Positions 42,554-51,221 of a stretch of 64,000 bases of DNA are shown here, piece by piece. The translations under genes were made by a program, and so were the position numbers. Every line of letters begins with the position of its first letter. Within the stretch, counting starts at the first letter, position 1. Source of the DNA: Planctomycetota bacterium (GTDB lineage: Bacteria; Planctomycetota; Planctomycetia; Pirellulales; Pirellulaceae); assembly GCA_014381825.1 (NCBI GenBank), contig JACNKX010000097.1, forward strand, positions 62,001 through 126,000, read 5' to 3'. The notes under the pieces are model-generated. The model did not search any database. It saw only the letters and a program-made list of their open reading frames with translations, and was not told the DNA's origin.

Positions 42554-44002
42554 ATGGTAGCACAAGCCTCAAACTGTAATCGTGATCGCTTGAAGCAGTT
42601 GCTTGCTGGGACTCTGCCTCGCGAAACGGAGTCCAACATCACGAAGCACGTCGAAATGTGTGACACTTGCCGGAGCGAGATGGAAACTTTGGCCGCAGAC
42701 GCAAGTTGGTGGCAAGACGCGCATGAGTTTCTCAGTAGCACGGAAGTCAGCTGCCTGATCGACGACTCTCCGACAACTGGTAACACGATTGATCTGAGCG
42801 TGATTGCCGGCGAATTCGACACCACGCCCGATGAAACCACGGCCGACGAATTAGTACTCGACTATCTCGCATCATCCGACAACCCGGCGATGCTCGGTCG
42901 ATTGGGAGGCTATGAGATCCTGGAAGTTATCGGTCGTGGAGGGATGGGGATCGTCTTCAAAGCCTACGACGGCGAACTGAATCGATACCTAGCGATCAAA
43001 GTCTTGTCCCCTTGTTACGCCTCGAGCGCCGCTGCGCGCAAACGCTTCGCTCGCGAAGCGCAAGCCGCCGCCGCTGTGGTTCATCAACACGTTGTGGCAA
43101 TTCACGGCGTCGACGGTACGGGAAAGCTGCCTTATCTCGTCATGCCGTTTGTCGCTTGCGAATCGCTCCAAGAACGAATCGATCGCGAGGGGCCACTTGA
43201 TACGAGAGACATTCTTCGTATCGCGGTGCAGGCGGCGCAGGGGCTCAGTGCCGCCCACGCGCAAGGTCTCGTTCATCGCGACGTGAAACCTGCGAATATC
43301 TTGTTAGAAAAAGGCGTCGACCGAGTTTTGTTGACCGATTTTGGTTTGGCTCGTGCGATTGACGATGCGGCGTTGACCAGAAGTGGTGTCATCGCGGGCA
43401 CTCCGCAATACATGTCGCCGGAGCAAGCAAAGGGCGAATCGATCGACCATCGAACTGATTTGTTCAGCCTCGGCAGTGTGATGCATGCGATGTGTACCGG
43501 GCGGTCCCCTTTCCGTGCCGAGACAACGATGGGTGTCCTGCGGCGCATTTGCGATGGCGAAGCACGCTCGGTCCGCGAAGTGAACGCCGATCTGCCGCCA
43601 TGGCTCGAACGAGTTATCGCGAAGCTCTTAGCGAAGTCACCCGACGATCGATTCGAAACGGCCGACGAGGTAGCCTCGCTGTTGGAAGCATGCCTTGCAC
43701 ATGTCCAGCATCCAACTGCTGTTGCGTTGCCCGAGTCACTCGCTTCTTGCGAGCGAAGTCGTGCAGCGCAGTATGCGGCAGGTGGCACACTCGTCGTGAG
43801 TTGTCTCGTGGTGTTCGCATTGATGTTCACGACATTGCCCAACGATGAGTCTGGGGAAGGTCCCGGTCAGGCTGAAGTACTGAGCAGCGGAACGGTGAAC
43901 TCCCTGGACGAGCAGGAACAACTTCGCTGGACGGATGATCTCGACAGCGAGATGTCTCAAATCGACTACCAAATCCAAATTCTCGAAACCATTGACTTCT
44001 AA
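42554..44002 (+). CDS. Zinc-finger anti-sigma-like domain fused to Ser/Thr kinase
   Basis: 482 residues. Near the N-terminus the motif KHVEMCDTCRSEME is a HxxxCxxC zinc-binding anti-sigma (ZAS) signature. The Hanks kinase domain (~118-390) follows with GRGGMGIVFKAYD, LAIKVLS, HRDVKPANILLE, DFGLARAID, GTPQYMSPEQAKGE. A single membrane helix (LVVSCLVVFALMFTT) near ~415-435 is followed by a short acidic C-terminal tail (EEQLRWTDDLDSEMSQID) outside. Together with the ECF factor 17 bases upstream this is a membrane switch in which phosphorylation or ligand binding controls the sigma factor. The tail is short, so the sensed partner may be the coiled-coil protein encoded next. Confidence 0.88.
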   Translation: MVAQASNCNRDRLKQLLAGTLPRETESNITKHVEMCDTCRSEMETLAADASWWQDAHEFLSSTEVSCLIDDSPTTGNTIDLSVIAGEFDTTPDETTADELVLDYLASSDNPAMLGRLGGYEILEVIGRGGMGIVFKAYDGELNRYLAIKVLSPCYASSAAARKRFAREAQAAAAVVHQHVVAIHGVDGTGKLPYLVMPFVACESLQERIDREGPLDTRDILRIAVQAAQGLSAAHAQGLVHRDVKPANILLEKGVDRVLLTDFGLARAIDDAALTRSGVIAGTPQYMSPEQAKGESIDHRTDLFSLGSVMHAMCTGRSPFRAETTMGVLRRICDGEARSVREVNADLPPWLERVIAKLLAKSPDDRFETADEVASLLEACLAHVQHPTAVALPESLASCERSRAAQYAAGGTLVVSCLVVFALMFTTLPNDESGEGPGQAEVLSSGTVNSLDEQEQLRWTDDLDSEMSQIDYQIQILETIDF

Positions 44003-44018
44003 ACGGGAGTAACCAGAG

Positions 44019-45452
44019 ATGAAATCTACGTTCTTCTATTTGTCTGGAGCCATCGCACTTGCCGTGGGCACGACGCTCAGTTGGACCGTTTGGTCCGCGT
44101 CCGTAGACGCGCAAGACGCATCCCCACCTCCGCCGCAACCAGCGAGTCGCGCCCCTGTGCCCGGTGAGCCTGTCCATTCTTCAACATTCGGGTTTCAACA
44201 ACCGACACCGTCTCAACAGCTTTCGCCCGGGAAGCCAGTTCACATTCCCCTCGGCTATCCTGCTGGCGTTCCACAGTATTACCCGGGCTACACGATACGT
44301 CAGACAAACGGGAGGGCTTCTTACGCCGCTACGCTGCTGCCTAGTGGCGATGCCAAGGCATTGGAATTCACGAAGGAGTATCAAGCTCAGCAAGTCGAGA
44401 TCAACAAGCTTCTGAAAGAATACAACGGGGCCGAGAACGAACTCGACAAAGGATCTGTTCGAGATGAGATTGTAAAGGCGACGCTAACGCAATTCGATCT
44501 GCGCCAGAAGGTCCGAGTTCGGGAAGTCGAGCAACTAAAGAAGCGTCTGGCAGTTGTCGAGACAACGGTCAAGCAACGAAATGAGTTAAAGGAAAAGATC
44601 GTCGAGAAGCGGGTCGCCGACCTCCTCCGGGAACCGGATCAACTCGGCTGGGAACCGCTCGCCGGAGGCATTTCGACTCAAGGAAGGCAGATCGCTGCAA
44701 CACAATTGCCAGGCCCGGGCGCTACTCGCTACGCTCCCGCTAATACACCGACGGTCAACCGACTCGTACCTCGAACGATCAATCGGATCGTGACTGAAAC
44801 GATTGTTGACGAACAAGGAAACCAGAAGACAGTCTCGCGTCCGGTTACAGAAACAGAACTTGTCGAGGTCGAGAACACGACGCACAATAGACGTGTTCCA
44901 GGAGATGGGGGCGATGCGTCGATTGGTGGCCGACAAACTTCAAAATTCACCGATTCTTTTGATCCGTCCGCGGGGCGGGCGTTGAATTCCGGCTTTGTGT
45001 ACCGTACCCAGACGAACTCGACGGTCGCGGAAGCCGCAGCCCGTGTTCGTTTCGCGGAACAGAAGCGAAGCGTACTGCTTGGCCAAGGCGAACAGGACAC
45101 CGACGGTTCACAGCTAAAGCTACTCGACGCCGAACTCGAGTTGGCCAAGCTAGTTCATGCCCGAGCCCTAGCCGAATATGAAGGTCGTACGCAACTTCTC
45201 GAACTTGACGTGAGGCAAGCTCAGGTGGACTTGGAAGAGGCCGATGGCCGATTCAAGGAATCGCAGGAAGTCAGCAAACGTTCACCGGGCTCATTCCCCA
45301 AAGCTGAATTGACCGCGATTCGAGCTGCCGTTGATAAAGCTCAGATCGCGCTCGAACGAGCCAAGCTCGTACTCGATCTACATAAGAAGACAAACGAACT
45401 AAAGCCTAAAGGCGACAGCCCGCCTGCTGATCAGAAGCTTAGGGTGAAGTAG
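44019..45452 (+). CDS. Secreted or membrane-anchored coiled-coil protein
   Basis: 477 residues with an N-terminal signal or anchor (SGAIALAVGTTLSWTVWSASVDAQD). After a Pro/Gln-rich stretch two predicted coiled coils rich in Lys, Glu and Gln are seen, ~115-190 (FTKEYQAQQVEINKLLKE and after) and ~350-450. No enzymatic motif is visible. It is third in the ECF/kinase operon, 16 bases after the kinase gene. Function unknown; a structural, scaffolding or signal-sensing role for the kinase tail is possible. Such family-less secreted coiled-coil proteins are common in this phylum. Confidence 0.7.
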   Translation: MKSTFFYLSGAIALAVGTTLSWTVWSASVDAQDASPPPPQPASRAPVPGEPVHSSTFGFQQPTPSQQLSPGKPVHIPLGYPAGVPQYYPGYTIRQTNGRASYAATLLPSGDAKALEFTKEYQAQQVEINKLLKEYNGAENELDKGSVRDEIVKATLTQFDLRQKVRVREVEQLKKRLAVVETTVKQRNELKEKIVEKRVADLLREPDQLGWEPLAGGISTQGRQIAATQLPGPGATRYAPANTPTVNRLVPRTINRIVTETIVDEQGNQKTVSRPVTETELVEVENTTHNRRVPGDGGDASIGGRQTSKFTDSFDPSAGRALNSGFVYRTQTNSTVAEAAARVRFAEQKRSVLLGQGEQDTDGSQLKLLDAELELAKLVHARALAEYEGRTQLLELDVRQAQVDLEEADGRFKESQEVSKRSPGSFPKAELTAIRAAVDKAQIALERAKLVLDLHKKTNELKPKGDSPPADQKLRVK

Positions 45453-45456
45453 CTGA

Positions 45457-45483
45457 AGGCCGGAACAAGGCTTGATTCGGCCT
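45457..45483. repeat. Dispersed palindromic repeat, copy 2; probable bidirectional terminator
   Basis: AGGCC/GGCCT, GAA/TTC and CAA/TTG pair across two one-base bulges around the loop GGC. It stands between the convergent coiled-coil and serA genes and shares the GGCCGGAA core with the copy at 41769. No T-run is seen; stem stability alone may end transcription. Confidence 0.45.
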
Positions 45484-45489
45484 ACAAAT

Positions 45490-47127
45490 CTACGCCTGCA
45501 ACCACGCAGGCCCCTTGCCCGCGGCAGGAAGCTGAATGACGTTCACACTTTGAACTGCCGTTAGGTTCAAAACCGCATCGCTTGCCTCTTGCGGCGGGAC
45601 TCCGTCGAGGTTCAACACGCCGATCGCCGCGCCTCCTGGCCCTTCGCCGGCCCGACCGACAGCCATCTGAGCGATGTTGATGTTGTGTTCGCCAAAGGTC
45701 GTGCCGACGGCTCCGATGATGCCGGGGACATCTTCGTGTGTGAAGATCAAGAGGTTGCCATCAAGGTACGATTCCAAGCGATGATCGCCCAGTCGTATCA
45801 GTCGAGGCATCCCGTTGCCGAACAGTGTACCTGCCGCTTGGTAGCTCTTGCCGTCGCTTACGACCTCGGCAGCGACCGACGAACTGAACGCGCCCATGTC
45901 ACTGCGCGATTCGGCGACCAATTCGATGCCGCGTTCGCGAAGCAGCACTTCAGCGTTGACGATATTGACGTCTTCGTCCAAGGCGTTTTCTAGTAGCCCC
46001 GCACAGAACGCAGCCGTCAGCAGTCGAGTATCCTTCGTGGTGACTTCGCCCCTGTAAGTCAACTTGCACTGCGACGCACCACTCGGATTCCACTGAGCGA
46101 GTAATGCACCCAGTCGATAAGCGACATCGAGATAGCCTCGGATCGACTCTAACGTCTTGGGGTCGAGCGTCGCGGTGTTGACGGCATGCCGGACTTCACC
46201 TGTCTGCAAACAATTCAACATCAATTCGACCGCTTCGACCGCGACTTGCGTTTGCGCCTCTTCGGTGCTGGCTCCAAGATGAGGCGTGGCTAGAACGCCG
46301 GGAGTCTTGAACAATGGACTGTCAGTACACGGTTCGTTCTCGTAGACGTCGAGAGCAACGCCAGCAAGCTCGCCGCTCGTCAGTCCCTCGAGCAATGCTT
46401 CTTCGTTGTAGATACCGCCGCGAGCGCAGTTGATCAGCCGCGCTCCAGGCTTCAACAAGTCGAGAGTGTTCTTGTCGATCAAGTTGCGAGTGTGTTCGTT
46501 CAAGGGTGTGTGAACGGTTAGGTAGTCGACTCGCGGCAGCATGGCAGGCACATTGTCGACGTGTTCGATTCCTATCTTTGCGGCCTGGTCCGCGGATACG
46601 AACGGATCGAATCCGATCACTCGCATTTGAAACGCCAACGCGCGCTTGGCAACTTCCTGGCCAATGCGTCCGAGGCCGACGACTCCCAACGTTTTGTCTG
46701 CCAGTTGCACACCCATGTACGAGCTGCGATCCCATCGCCCTTCGACCAAGCTTTGATGAGCCGGCGCGATGTTTCGCGAGAGGGCTAACATCAGAGCGAA
46801 GGCGTGCTCGGCAGTACTCAGCGTGTTGCCCGTCGGCGTGTTCATGACGACGATGCCGTGACGAGTTGCCGCGACTTTATCGATGTTGTCGGTGCCAACG
46901 CCGGCTCGCGCGATCGCCTTCAGTCGGCGATTGCCTTCCAGCGACTCGGCGGTGATCTTCACGCCACTACGACAAATGGCTCCGTCATATTCTGCCAAAG
47001 CCGCACGCAGGTCATCGCCTTTCAGCCCGGTGTGTACCTCGAATTCGACGCCATCGGCCTGTTTGAGCAGCGCGAGTCCCTCAGCGGCAAGTTTATCGAG
47101 CACGATGATACGAATCGCAGCGGCCAT
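45490..47127 (-). CDS. serA: D-3-phosphoglycerate dehydrogenase
   Basis: The first step of serine biosynthesis, oxidising 3-phosphoglycerate with NAD. The ATG at 47127 starts MAAAIRIIVLDKLAAEGL, the normal beginning of this enzyme; an upstream frame to 47229 is ignored. The substrate-binding domain (GVKITAESLEG..RAGVGTDNID), the NAD motif LGVVGLGRIGQEVAKRA, the catalytic arginine/Glu/His set (NCARGGIYNEEAL, TPHLGASTEEAQ) are all there. At 545 residues it is the long type with an intervening ASB domain and a C-terminal ACT domain (FTHEDVPGIIGAVGTTFGEHNINIAQM), so feedback control by serine is likely. It lies 28 bases after serC in the same direction. Confidence 0.94.
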   Translation of the reverse strand: MAAAIRIIVLDKLAAEGLALLKQADGVEFEVHTGLKGDDLRAALAEYDGAICRSGVKITAESLEGNRRLKAIARAGVGTDNIDKVAATRHGIVVMNTPTGNTLSTAEHAFALMLALSRNIAPAHQSLVEGRWDRSSYMGVQLADKTLGVVGLGRIGQEVAKRALAFQMRVIGFDPFVSADQAAKIGIEHVDNVPAMLPRVDYLTVHTPLNEHTRNLIDKNTLDLLKPGARLINCARGGIYNEEALLEGLTSGELAGVALDVYENEPCTDSPLFKTPGVLATPHLGASTEEAQTQVAVEAVELMLNCLQTGEVRHAVNTATLDPKTLESIRGYLDVAYRLGALLAQWNPSGASQCKLTYRGEVTTKDTRLLTAAFCAGLLENALDEDVNIVNAEVLLRERGIELVAESRSDMGAFSSSVAAEVVSDGKSYQAAGTLFGNGMPRLIRLGDHRLESYLDGNLLIFTHEDVPGIIGAVGTTFGEHNINIAQMAVGRAGEGPGGAAIGVLNLDGVPPQEASDAVLNLTAVQSVNVIQLPAAGKGPAWLQA

Positions 47128-47155
47128 ACTCTCTATTCCTTCGTCGCGGTGAGAA

Positions 47156-48265
47156 TCAATTAGCGTGGCGGTCGCGAAAATCGACCATAAAGTCACGTAA
47201 CGCCTCGACGCCTTCGACTGGCATCGCATTGTAGATCGATGCGCGGATCCCTCCGACGCTGCGATGGCCCTTCAGCGATTCAAGTCGATGTGTCGCCGCC
47301 TCGCTGACAAAGGCTTCGGTCAACTCATCGCTCGGCAATCGAAACGTCACGTTCATCAGCGAGCGATCGCTGACTTGAGCGTGGCCTTGGTAAAAGTCAG
47401 GACTCTCGTCAAGCAAACCGTAAAGCAACTGCGCCTTGTCGAGATTTCGCTGATGCATAGCGGCGAGGCCTCCGACTTCTTCCTGCAGCCACTTCGCGAC
47501 CAATCCGACGACGTAGATCCCAAACGTCGGCGGTGTGTTGTAGAGCGATTTTGCCTTCGCGTGGGCATTGTAGTTCATGTATCCGGGCAGCGAATCGTTG
47601 CTACGCTCCAAGAGGTCGTCGCGAAGGATCACGACGGTGACTCCCGCGGGCCCCGCGTTCTTCTGGGCACACGCGTAAATCATCCCATAGCGGCTGACGT
47701 CAATGGGTCGGTGCAGGAAGTCCGAAGACATATCCGAGACAAACACTGATTCGCCGGAGGCGGGGTCGTCCGAAAACTGTACTCCCTGGATCGTTTCGTT
47801 CGAAGTCAGATGACAGTAGGCGGAAGCACCGTAGTCAAGCTCGCTGAGCTTCGGTAGTCGATCATAATTAGTTCCGCTACCGTCCCACAGAACACGTGTT
47901 TCGCCTTCGCGTTTTGCTTCTTTGATGGCGTAGTTTCCCCACGATCCAGTCAAGACGAATTCGGCCGCTTTGCCCGATCCGCGTAACAAGTTCATCGGTG
48001 CCATCGAGAATTGCAACCGCGAACCGCCCTGCATGAACAACACTCGGTAGTTCGCTGGGATCGCCAGCAGATCTCGCAACCGTTGCTCAGCATCTTCAAG
48101 GATTGCGATGAACTGCTTGCTGCGATGACTGATCTCAAGAATCGAAGCGCCACATCCCGGCAACGACAGCAGATCCCGCTGAGCTTCCTCCAATACCGGC
48201 ACGGGCAAGGCTGCTGGCCCGGCGGAGAAGTTGAAGACTCGGTCAACAGCCGCGTTTGTGCTCAT
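47156..48265 (-). CDS. serC: Phosphoserine aminotransferase
   Basis: 369 residues starting FNFSAGPAALPVPVLEEAQ, the signature N-terminus of SerC. MQGGSRLQFSMAPMNLL, VSDMSSDFLHRPIDVSRYGMIYACAQKNAGPAGVTVV (PLP lysine in QKN) and the C-terminal HRSVGGIRASIYNAMP confirm it. It converts 3-phosphohydroxypyruvate to phosphoserine (and is able to serve pyridoxine synthesis). It precedes serA by 28 bases on the minus strand, forming a two-gene serine operon. Serine is also the source of the Sec backbone on tRNA, though no link to the selenoprotein locus is implied. Confidence 0.94.
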   Translation of the reverse strand: MSTNAAVDRVFNFSAGPAALPVPVLEEAQRDLLSLPGCGASILEISHRSKQFIAILEDAEQRLRDLLAIPANYRVLFMQGGSRLQFSMAPMNLLRGSGKAAEFVLTGSWGNYAIKEAKREGETRVLWDGSGTNYDRLPKLSELDYGASAYCHLTSNETIQGVQFSDDPASGESVFVSDMSSDFLHRPIDVSRYGMIYACAQKNAGPAGVTVVILRDDLLERSNDSLPGYMNYNAHAKAKSLYNTPPTFGIYVVGLVAKWLQEEVGGLAAMHQRNLDKAQLLYGLLDESPDFYQGHAQVSDRSLMNVTFRLPSDELTEAFVSEAATHRLESLKGHRSVGGIRASIYNAMPVEGVEALRDFMVDFRDRHAN

Positions 48266-48430
48266 GTTTGTCCCGCAACCAGTATCGCGTCCTCAAAAAT
48301 GACGACGCATGCTCAAAAAAATACAATCCGCGATTTTACGCTTCGACATCGATCATGGGAATGTGGGGGAATTCCGCAAGGTTGCAGGTAATCGGTGGAT
48401 GGTAAAGAATAGCTCGCGGGAGAAGCTGAT

Positions 48431-49423
48431 ATGGCGAAGAGACGCCTTGAGGAATTTGAACTTGGTCGAGTTCTCGGCGTCGGGACTGCGGGCACTATCT
48501 ATGAAGCCTGGGACCAAACGAACGACCAGAAAGTCGCACTCAAGATTCTCTTGCCAACTGTATCAGCGGACAAGATCGTCTCGGCGAGGTTCGAACGCGA
48601 GATGGTGATTCTCGAAAAACTCTCTCATCCGAATATCGTCAAGTATCACGGTGGTGGTCGAAGCGACGGGCAATTGTTCTTTGCCATTGAACTGCTCAGC
48701 GGTGAAACGCTGAAGGACGAAATCGCACGAGGCGGTGCGTTTTCCTGGATCGAAGCGGCGACATGCGGAGTACAAATCTGTTCGGCCCTGCAACACGCCC
48801 ACAACCATGGCATTATCCATCGCGATCTGAAGCCTTCGAACTTGATGTTCGACGACGGTGGATACTTGAAGTTGCTTGATTTTGGGATCGCTCGTGACAC
48901 GCATGAAGCGGACATCACATCCAAAGGCCTGACGGTCGGCTCGTATGCCTATATGTCTCCCGAGCAAATCACGGGTGAAGGCAACATTACCGGGCAAGCC
49001 GACCTGTATTCGTTCGGCGCGGTGTTATACGAGATTCTCACAGCGCGCCCTCCGTTTGCGGGCGACAACTTTGCCCAGCTCTTTCAACAACACCTCACGA
49101 AGATACCAGCACCCATCCACCAGTTCGCGCCGCGTTGCCCCGATCCATTGGAGCAAATCACGATGCAATGTCTGTCCAAAAAACCAGAAGACCGCCCGTT
49201 TAATGCTCGCGCTGTGCAAGGGGCTCTGTTGGGCTTGCTCGACGAAGAGTTCAACGCGGACACGAGCCACGATGTGGCTGCAGCAAAAGCCATCGATCTT
49301 GGCCGCGCCGTACTCGTTAGACGCCTTCGCGATCGCTCACGCGAGGTGTCTTGGCTGGCGCTTGGTGGTCTCGGCATCGCCGCGTGCGCGATCGTTTGGG
49401 CGGCATGGTATTTCGGAGCTTAG
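48431..49423 (+). CDS. Membrane Ser/Thr protein kinase
   Basis: 330 residues. The Hanks kinase domain occupies ~8-265: LGVGTAGTIYEAWD (P-loop), VALKILLP, HRDLKPSNLMFD, DFGIARDTHE, GSYAYMSPEQITGE. A helix near the C-terminus (WLALGGLGIAACAIVWAAWYF) anchors it, leaving no extracytoplasmic sensor. Three Gly of the P-loop are G-x-G-x-x-G as in active kinases. It stands alone between serC (divergent) and the protease (convergent). Signal and targets are unknown. Confidence 0.88.
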   Translation: MAKRRLEEFELGRVLGVGTAGTIYEAWDQTNDQKVALKILLPTVSADKIVSARFEREMVILEKLSHPNIVKYHGGGRSDGQLFFAIELLSGETLKDEIARGGAFSWIEAATCGVQICSALQHAHNHGIIHRDLKPSNLMFDDGGYLKLLDFGIARDTHEADITSKGLTVGSYAYMSPEQITGEGNITGQADLYSFGAVLYEILTARPPFAGDNFAQLFQQHLTKIPAPIHQFAPRCPDPLEQITMQCLSKKPEDRPFNARAVQGALLGLLDEEFNADTSHDVAAAKAIDLGRAVLVRRLRDRSREVSWLALGGLGIAACAIVWAAWYFGA

Positions 49424-49444
49424 CTTGTCGCTATCTCGGATCGC

Positions 49445-50506
49445 TCACTTTGTCGAGCGGGCCACGCGCGTTACTTGTACGAGGACCGCCAAGATACCGA
49501 TTGCGGCGAGGATTGTTTTTGCTTGTTCAATGGGGGTCGTGCCGGCGAACTGGTTTAAGTTGAAGGTTCCGCCGGAGTCCTTCAGCTGGCCCGTGTCAAT
49601 GATGGCGGGGTTGAGTGTCGAGCCGACAGAATAGTTCGGCGGTAGCTCTCTGAAGGCCTGCGCGGGTGGAGTTTGCGGTTGTGGAATGGCGACTAATCCA
49701 GAGGGCCAGTGAGTGTTAGGGCGGTTGGCGGGGATCGAGACGAGAATGTCCGCTTCTTGAGGCTGATCCGCTGGCCATGCGGAATTAAGGAACCATCGAA
49801 CTCGACCGCAAAAGCTTCCCGAAGTCGTACCGCTTCCGGCACCGAACAGTACTCCGGCCAACTGGCCCTGTTCGTTCAGGATCGGGCCACCGGAATCACC
49901 CTGTCGAGCTTCGGCAGAGAGTTCGACCATTTCGTATGGCATGCGACGCCCCGGCGCGACGTATTGTGTGCAACGACCAGTAACCGCGCGGTAATCGCCT
50001 GATCCGTATCCTGCGATCGTCAATACGTCGCCCGGTCGTGGGGCGATCGCCGAGATCGCGATCGGTGTAGCGTTGGGACGCCAGATCAAGAGTGCCGCCA
50101 AATCCCAATCCTTATCAACCTTCAGAATGGTCGCCGCAGAGCGAAAGCCGTCCGGAAACGTAGCGACAACGGGGCCTTTGGCGTCGCGGATCACGTGCCA
50201 GTTGGTTACGACTAAGCCGCGTTGACCACGAACCTCGACGAGCGTTCCCGAACCTTGTGAAACGGCCTTTCCTTCCACGGCGGTGATGCGCGCGACGGCT
50301 GGGTTGGGCGTGCGGTCGCCGATCGTGAACGGCATCCAGCTCGGTTGCTCCGAGATTCGAGCATCTTGATCTGCCCAGGCTCGTGTGCGGGCAAAGAGGG
50401 TTGTCGCGCAAGTCGCCAATGCTAACGCCGCCGTGATCACGACCGCGATGGTTGTGTGCTGCGGGCCGCGAGGCGCGATCTTCTTCAGCAAAGGAAGGCA
50501 TATCAT
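49445..50506 (-). CDS. Membrane-anchored trypsin-like serine protease
   Basis: 353 residues. A first hydrophobic segment (~18-38) is either a signal or an anchor. The chymotrypsin-fold domain holds the triad H104 (VVTNWHVI), D135 (DKDWDLAALL) and S205 (ARQGDSGGPI). A Pro-rich linker and a C-terminal helix (TILAAIGILAVLVQV) follow, so the enzyme is probably anchored at both ends, with the protease outside the cytoplasm. No PDZ domain is present, unlike DegP/HtrA. The C-terminal ~110 residues, with VPV-like Pro and Thr repeats, are unknown. It lies 16 bases after the small ORF 50523-50663 and may be cotranscribed with it and the RHH gene. Confidence 0.85.
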   Translation of the reverse strand: MICLPLLKKIAPRGPQHTTIAVVITAALALATCATTLFARTRAWADQDARISEQPSWMPFTIGDRTPNPAVARITAVEGKAVSQGSGTLVEVRGQRGLVVTNWHVIRDAKGPVVATFPDGFRSAATILKVDKDWDLAALLIWRPNATPIAISAIAPRPGDVLTIAGYGSGDYRAVTGRCTQYVAPGRRMPYEMVELSAEARQGDSGGPILNEQGQLAGVLFGAGSGTTSGSFCGRVRWFLNSAWPADQPQEADILVSIPANRPNTHWPSGLVAIPQPQTPPAQAFRELPPNYSVGSTLNPAIIDTGQLKDSGGTFNLNQFAGTTPIEQAKTILAAIGILAVLVQVTRVARSTK

Positions 50507-50522
50507 GGGACACCGCGAGACG

Positions 50523-50663
50523 TTACTTCTGAGTCTTGCGCCTCATGGATTCGTTGTGGCGGATCATCGCTAGCAGCTTCTTGCGAAGTTCGATGGCCTC
50601 AGACGCATGGTTGGCTGCGCCTTGGGAGACGTTCGGGAGTGGCGGACAGGTTGTCTGTGTCAT
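50523..50663 (-). CDS. Putative 46-residue small protein
   Basis: A short frame from ATG 50663 to TAA 50523-50525, coding for a Thr/Cys/Pro-led, then helical and basic peptide (EAIELRKKLLAMIRHNE). It is 9 bases after the RHH gene and 16 before the protease gene, all in one direction, which favours a three-gene transcript. No good ribosome binding site and no known family. It resembles small coiled-coil accessory proteins. Confidence 0.4.
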   Translation of the reverse strand: MTQTTCPPLPNVSQGAANHASEAIELRKKLLAMIRHNESMRRKTQK

Positions 50664-50672
50664 GTCTTGTAC

Positions 50673-50915
50673 TCAGGCGGCGATGGGCCGACCGCCTTTC
50701 AAGTCCTCGGAGCGGGGTGGGAAGTCTGCGCCGTCGTTGTGGCGGTCCTTCAGCTCTTGCAACGTGCTGCGGAGAGCGGACTCGGCGAGTTTCGTCAGTG
50801 TCAAGCGAACGGGATTGCCAGCCAGATGTACAACCGCGTTGCGCGCTTCGTCGAGCAAGTCTTCGGGCAAGTAAAGTGTGGCTCGGACCTTGGGTGAGTT
50901 GTCATGAATTCGCAT
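50673..50915 (-). CDS. Ribbon-helix-helix-like small protein
   Basis: 80 residues. The pattern KVRATLYLPEDLLDEARNAV, then LTLTKLAESALRSTLQEL resembles the beta-strand/helix/helix of RHH transcription factors and of CopG/MetJ-type antitoxins. The C-terminal tail (NDGADFPPRSEDLKGG) is charged and disordered, as in ParB-like partner-binding RHH proteins. No toxin gene is visible next to it; the following gene is the 46-residue ORF and then the protease. It could be an autoregulator of this small operon. Confidence 0.6.
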   Translation of the reverse strand: MRIHDNSPKVRATLYLPEDLLDEARNAVVHLAGNPVRLTLTKLAESALRSTLQELKDRHNDGADFPPRSEDLKGGRPIAA

Positions 50916-51221
50916 CGCGAGCCTCGGCTGCGCTGGTTGTCATGGATGATTGAGGCGGAGCGACATCGATCCAGCCTCGTTAATAAAGAGATCGGACGTT
51001 GGCGCACCAATCATCAAACGTCAGACGTTTTGCCTTACTGCTTCCCAGAGGCATTCAAATGGAATCTGCGTTAGAGCTTGCGCAATCCATGTGAATTAAC
51101 ATCTAAATGCGCCTCCCTCGCTCAGTCGCAATCCCGTTGAGGTGCGCGCAGGCAGGGAGGAACTCTGTTACGCGGGGGCCGATGGCCGCGTTGTCAATCA
51201 AGCAACGGACGAGCCGCCAGA
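50916..51221. other. Intergenic stretch without a recognised feature
   Basis: 306 bases between the RHH gene start and the membrane-protein stop. Frames here are short and look like shadows. It must hold the promoter of the RHH operon, but no clear -35/-10 pair, terminator or repeat was identified. Confidence 0.4.
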
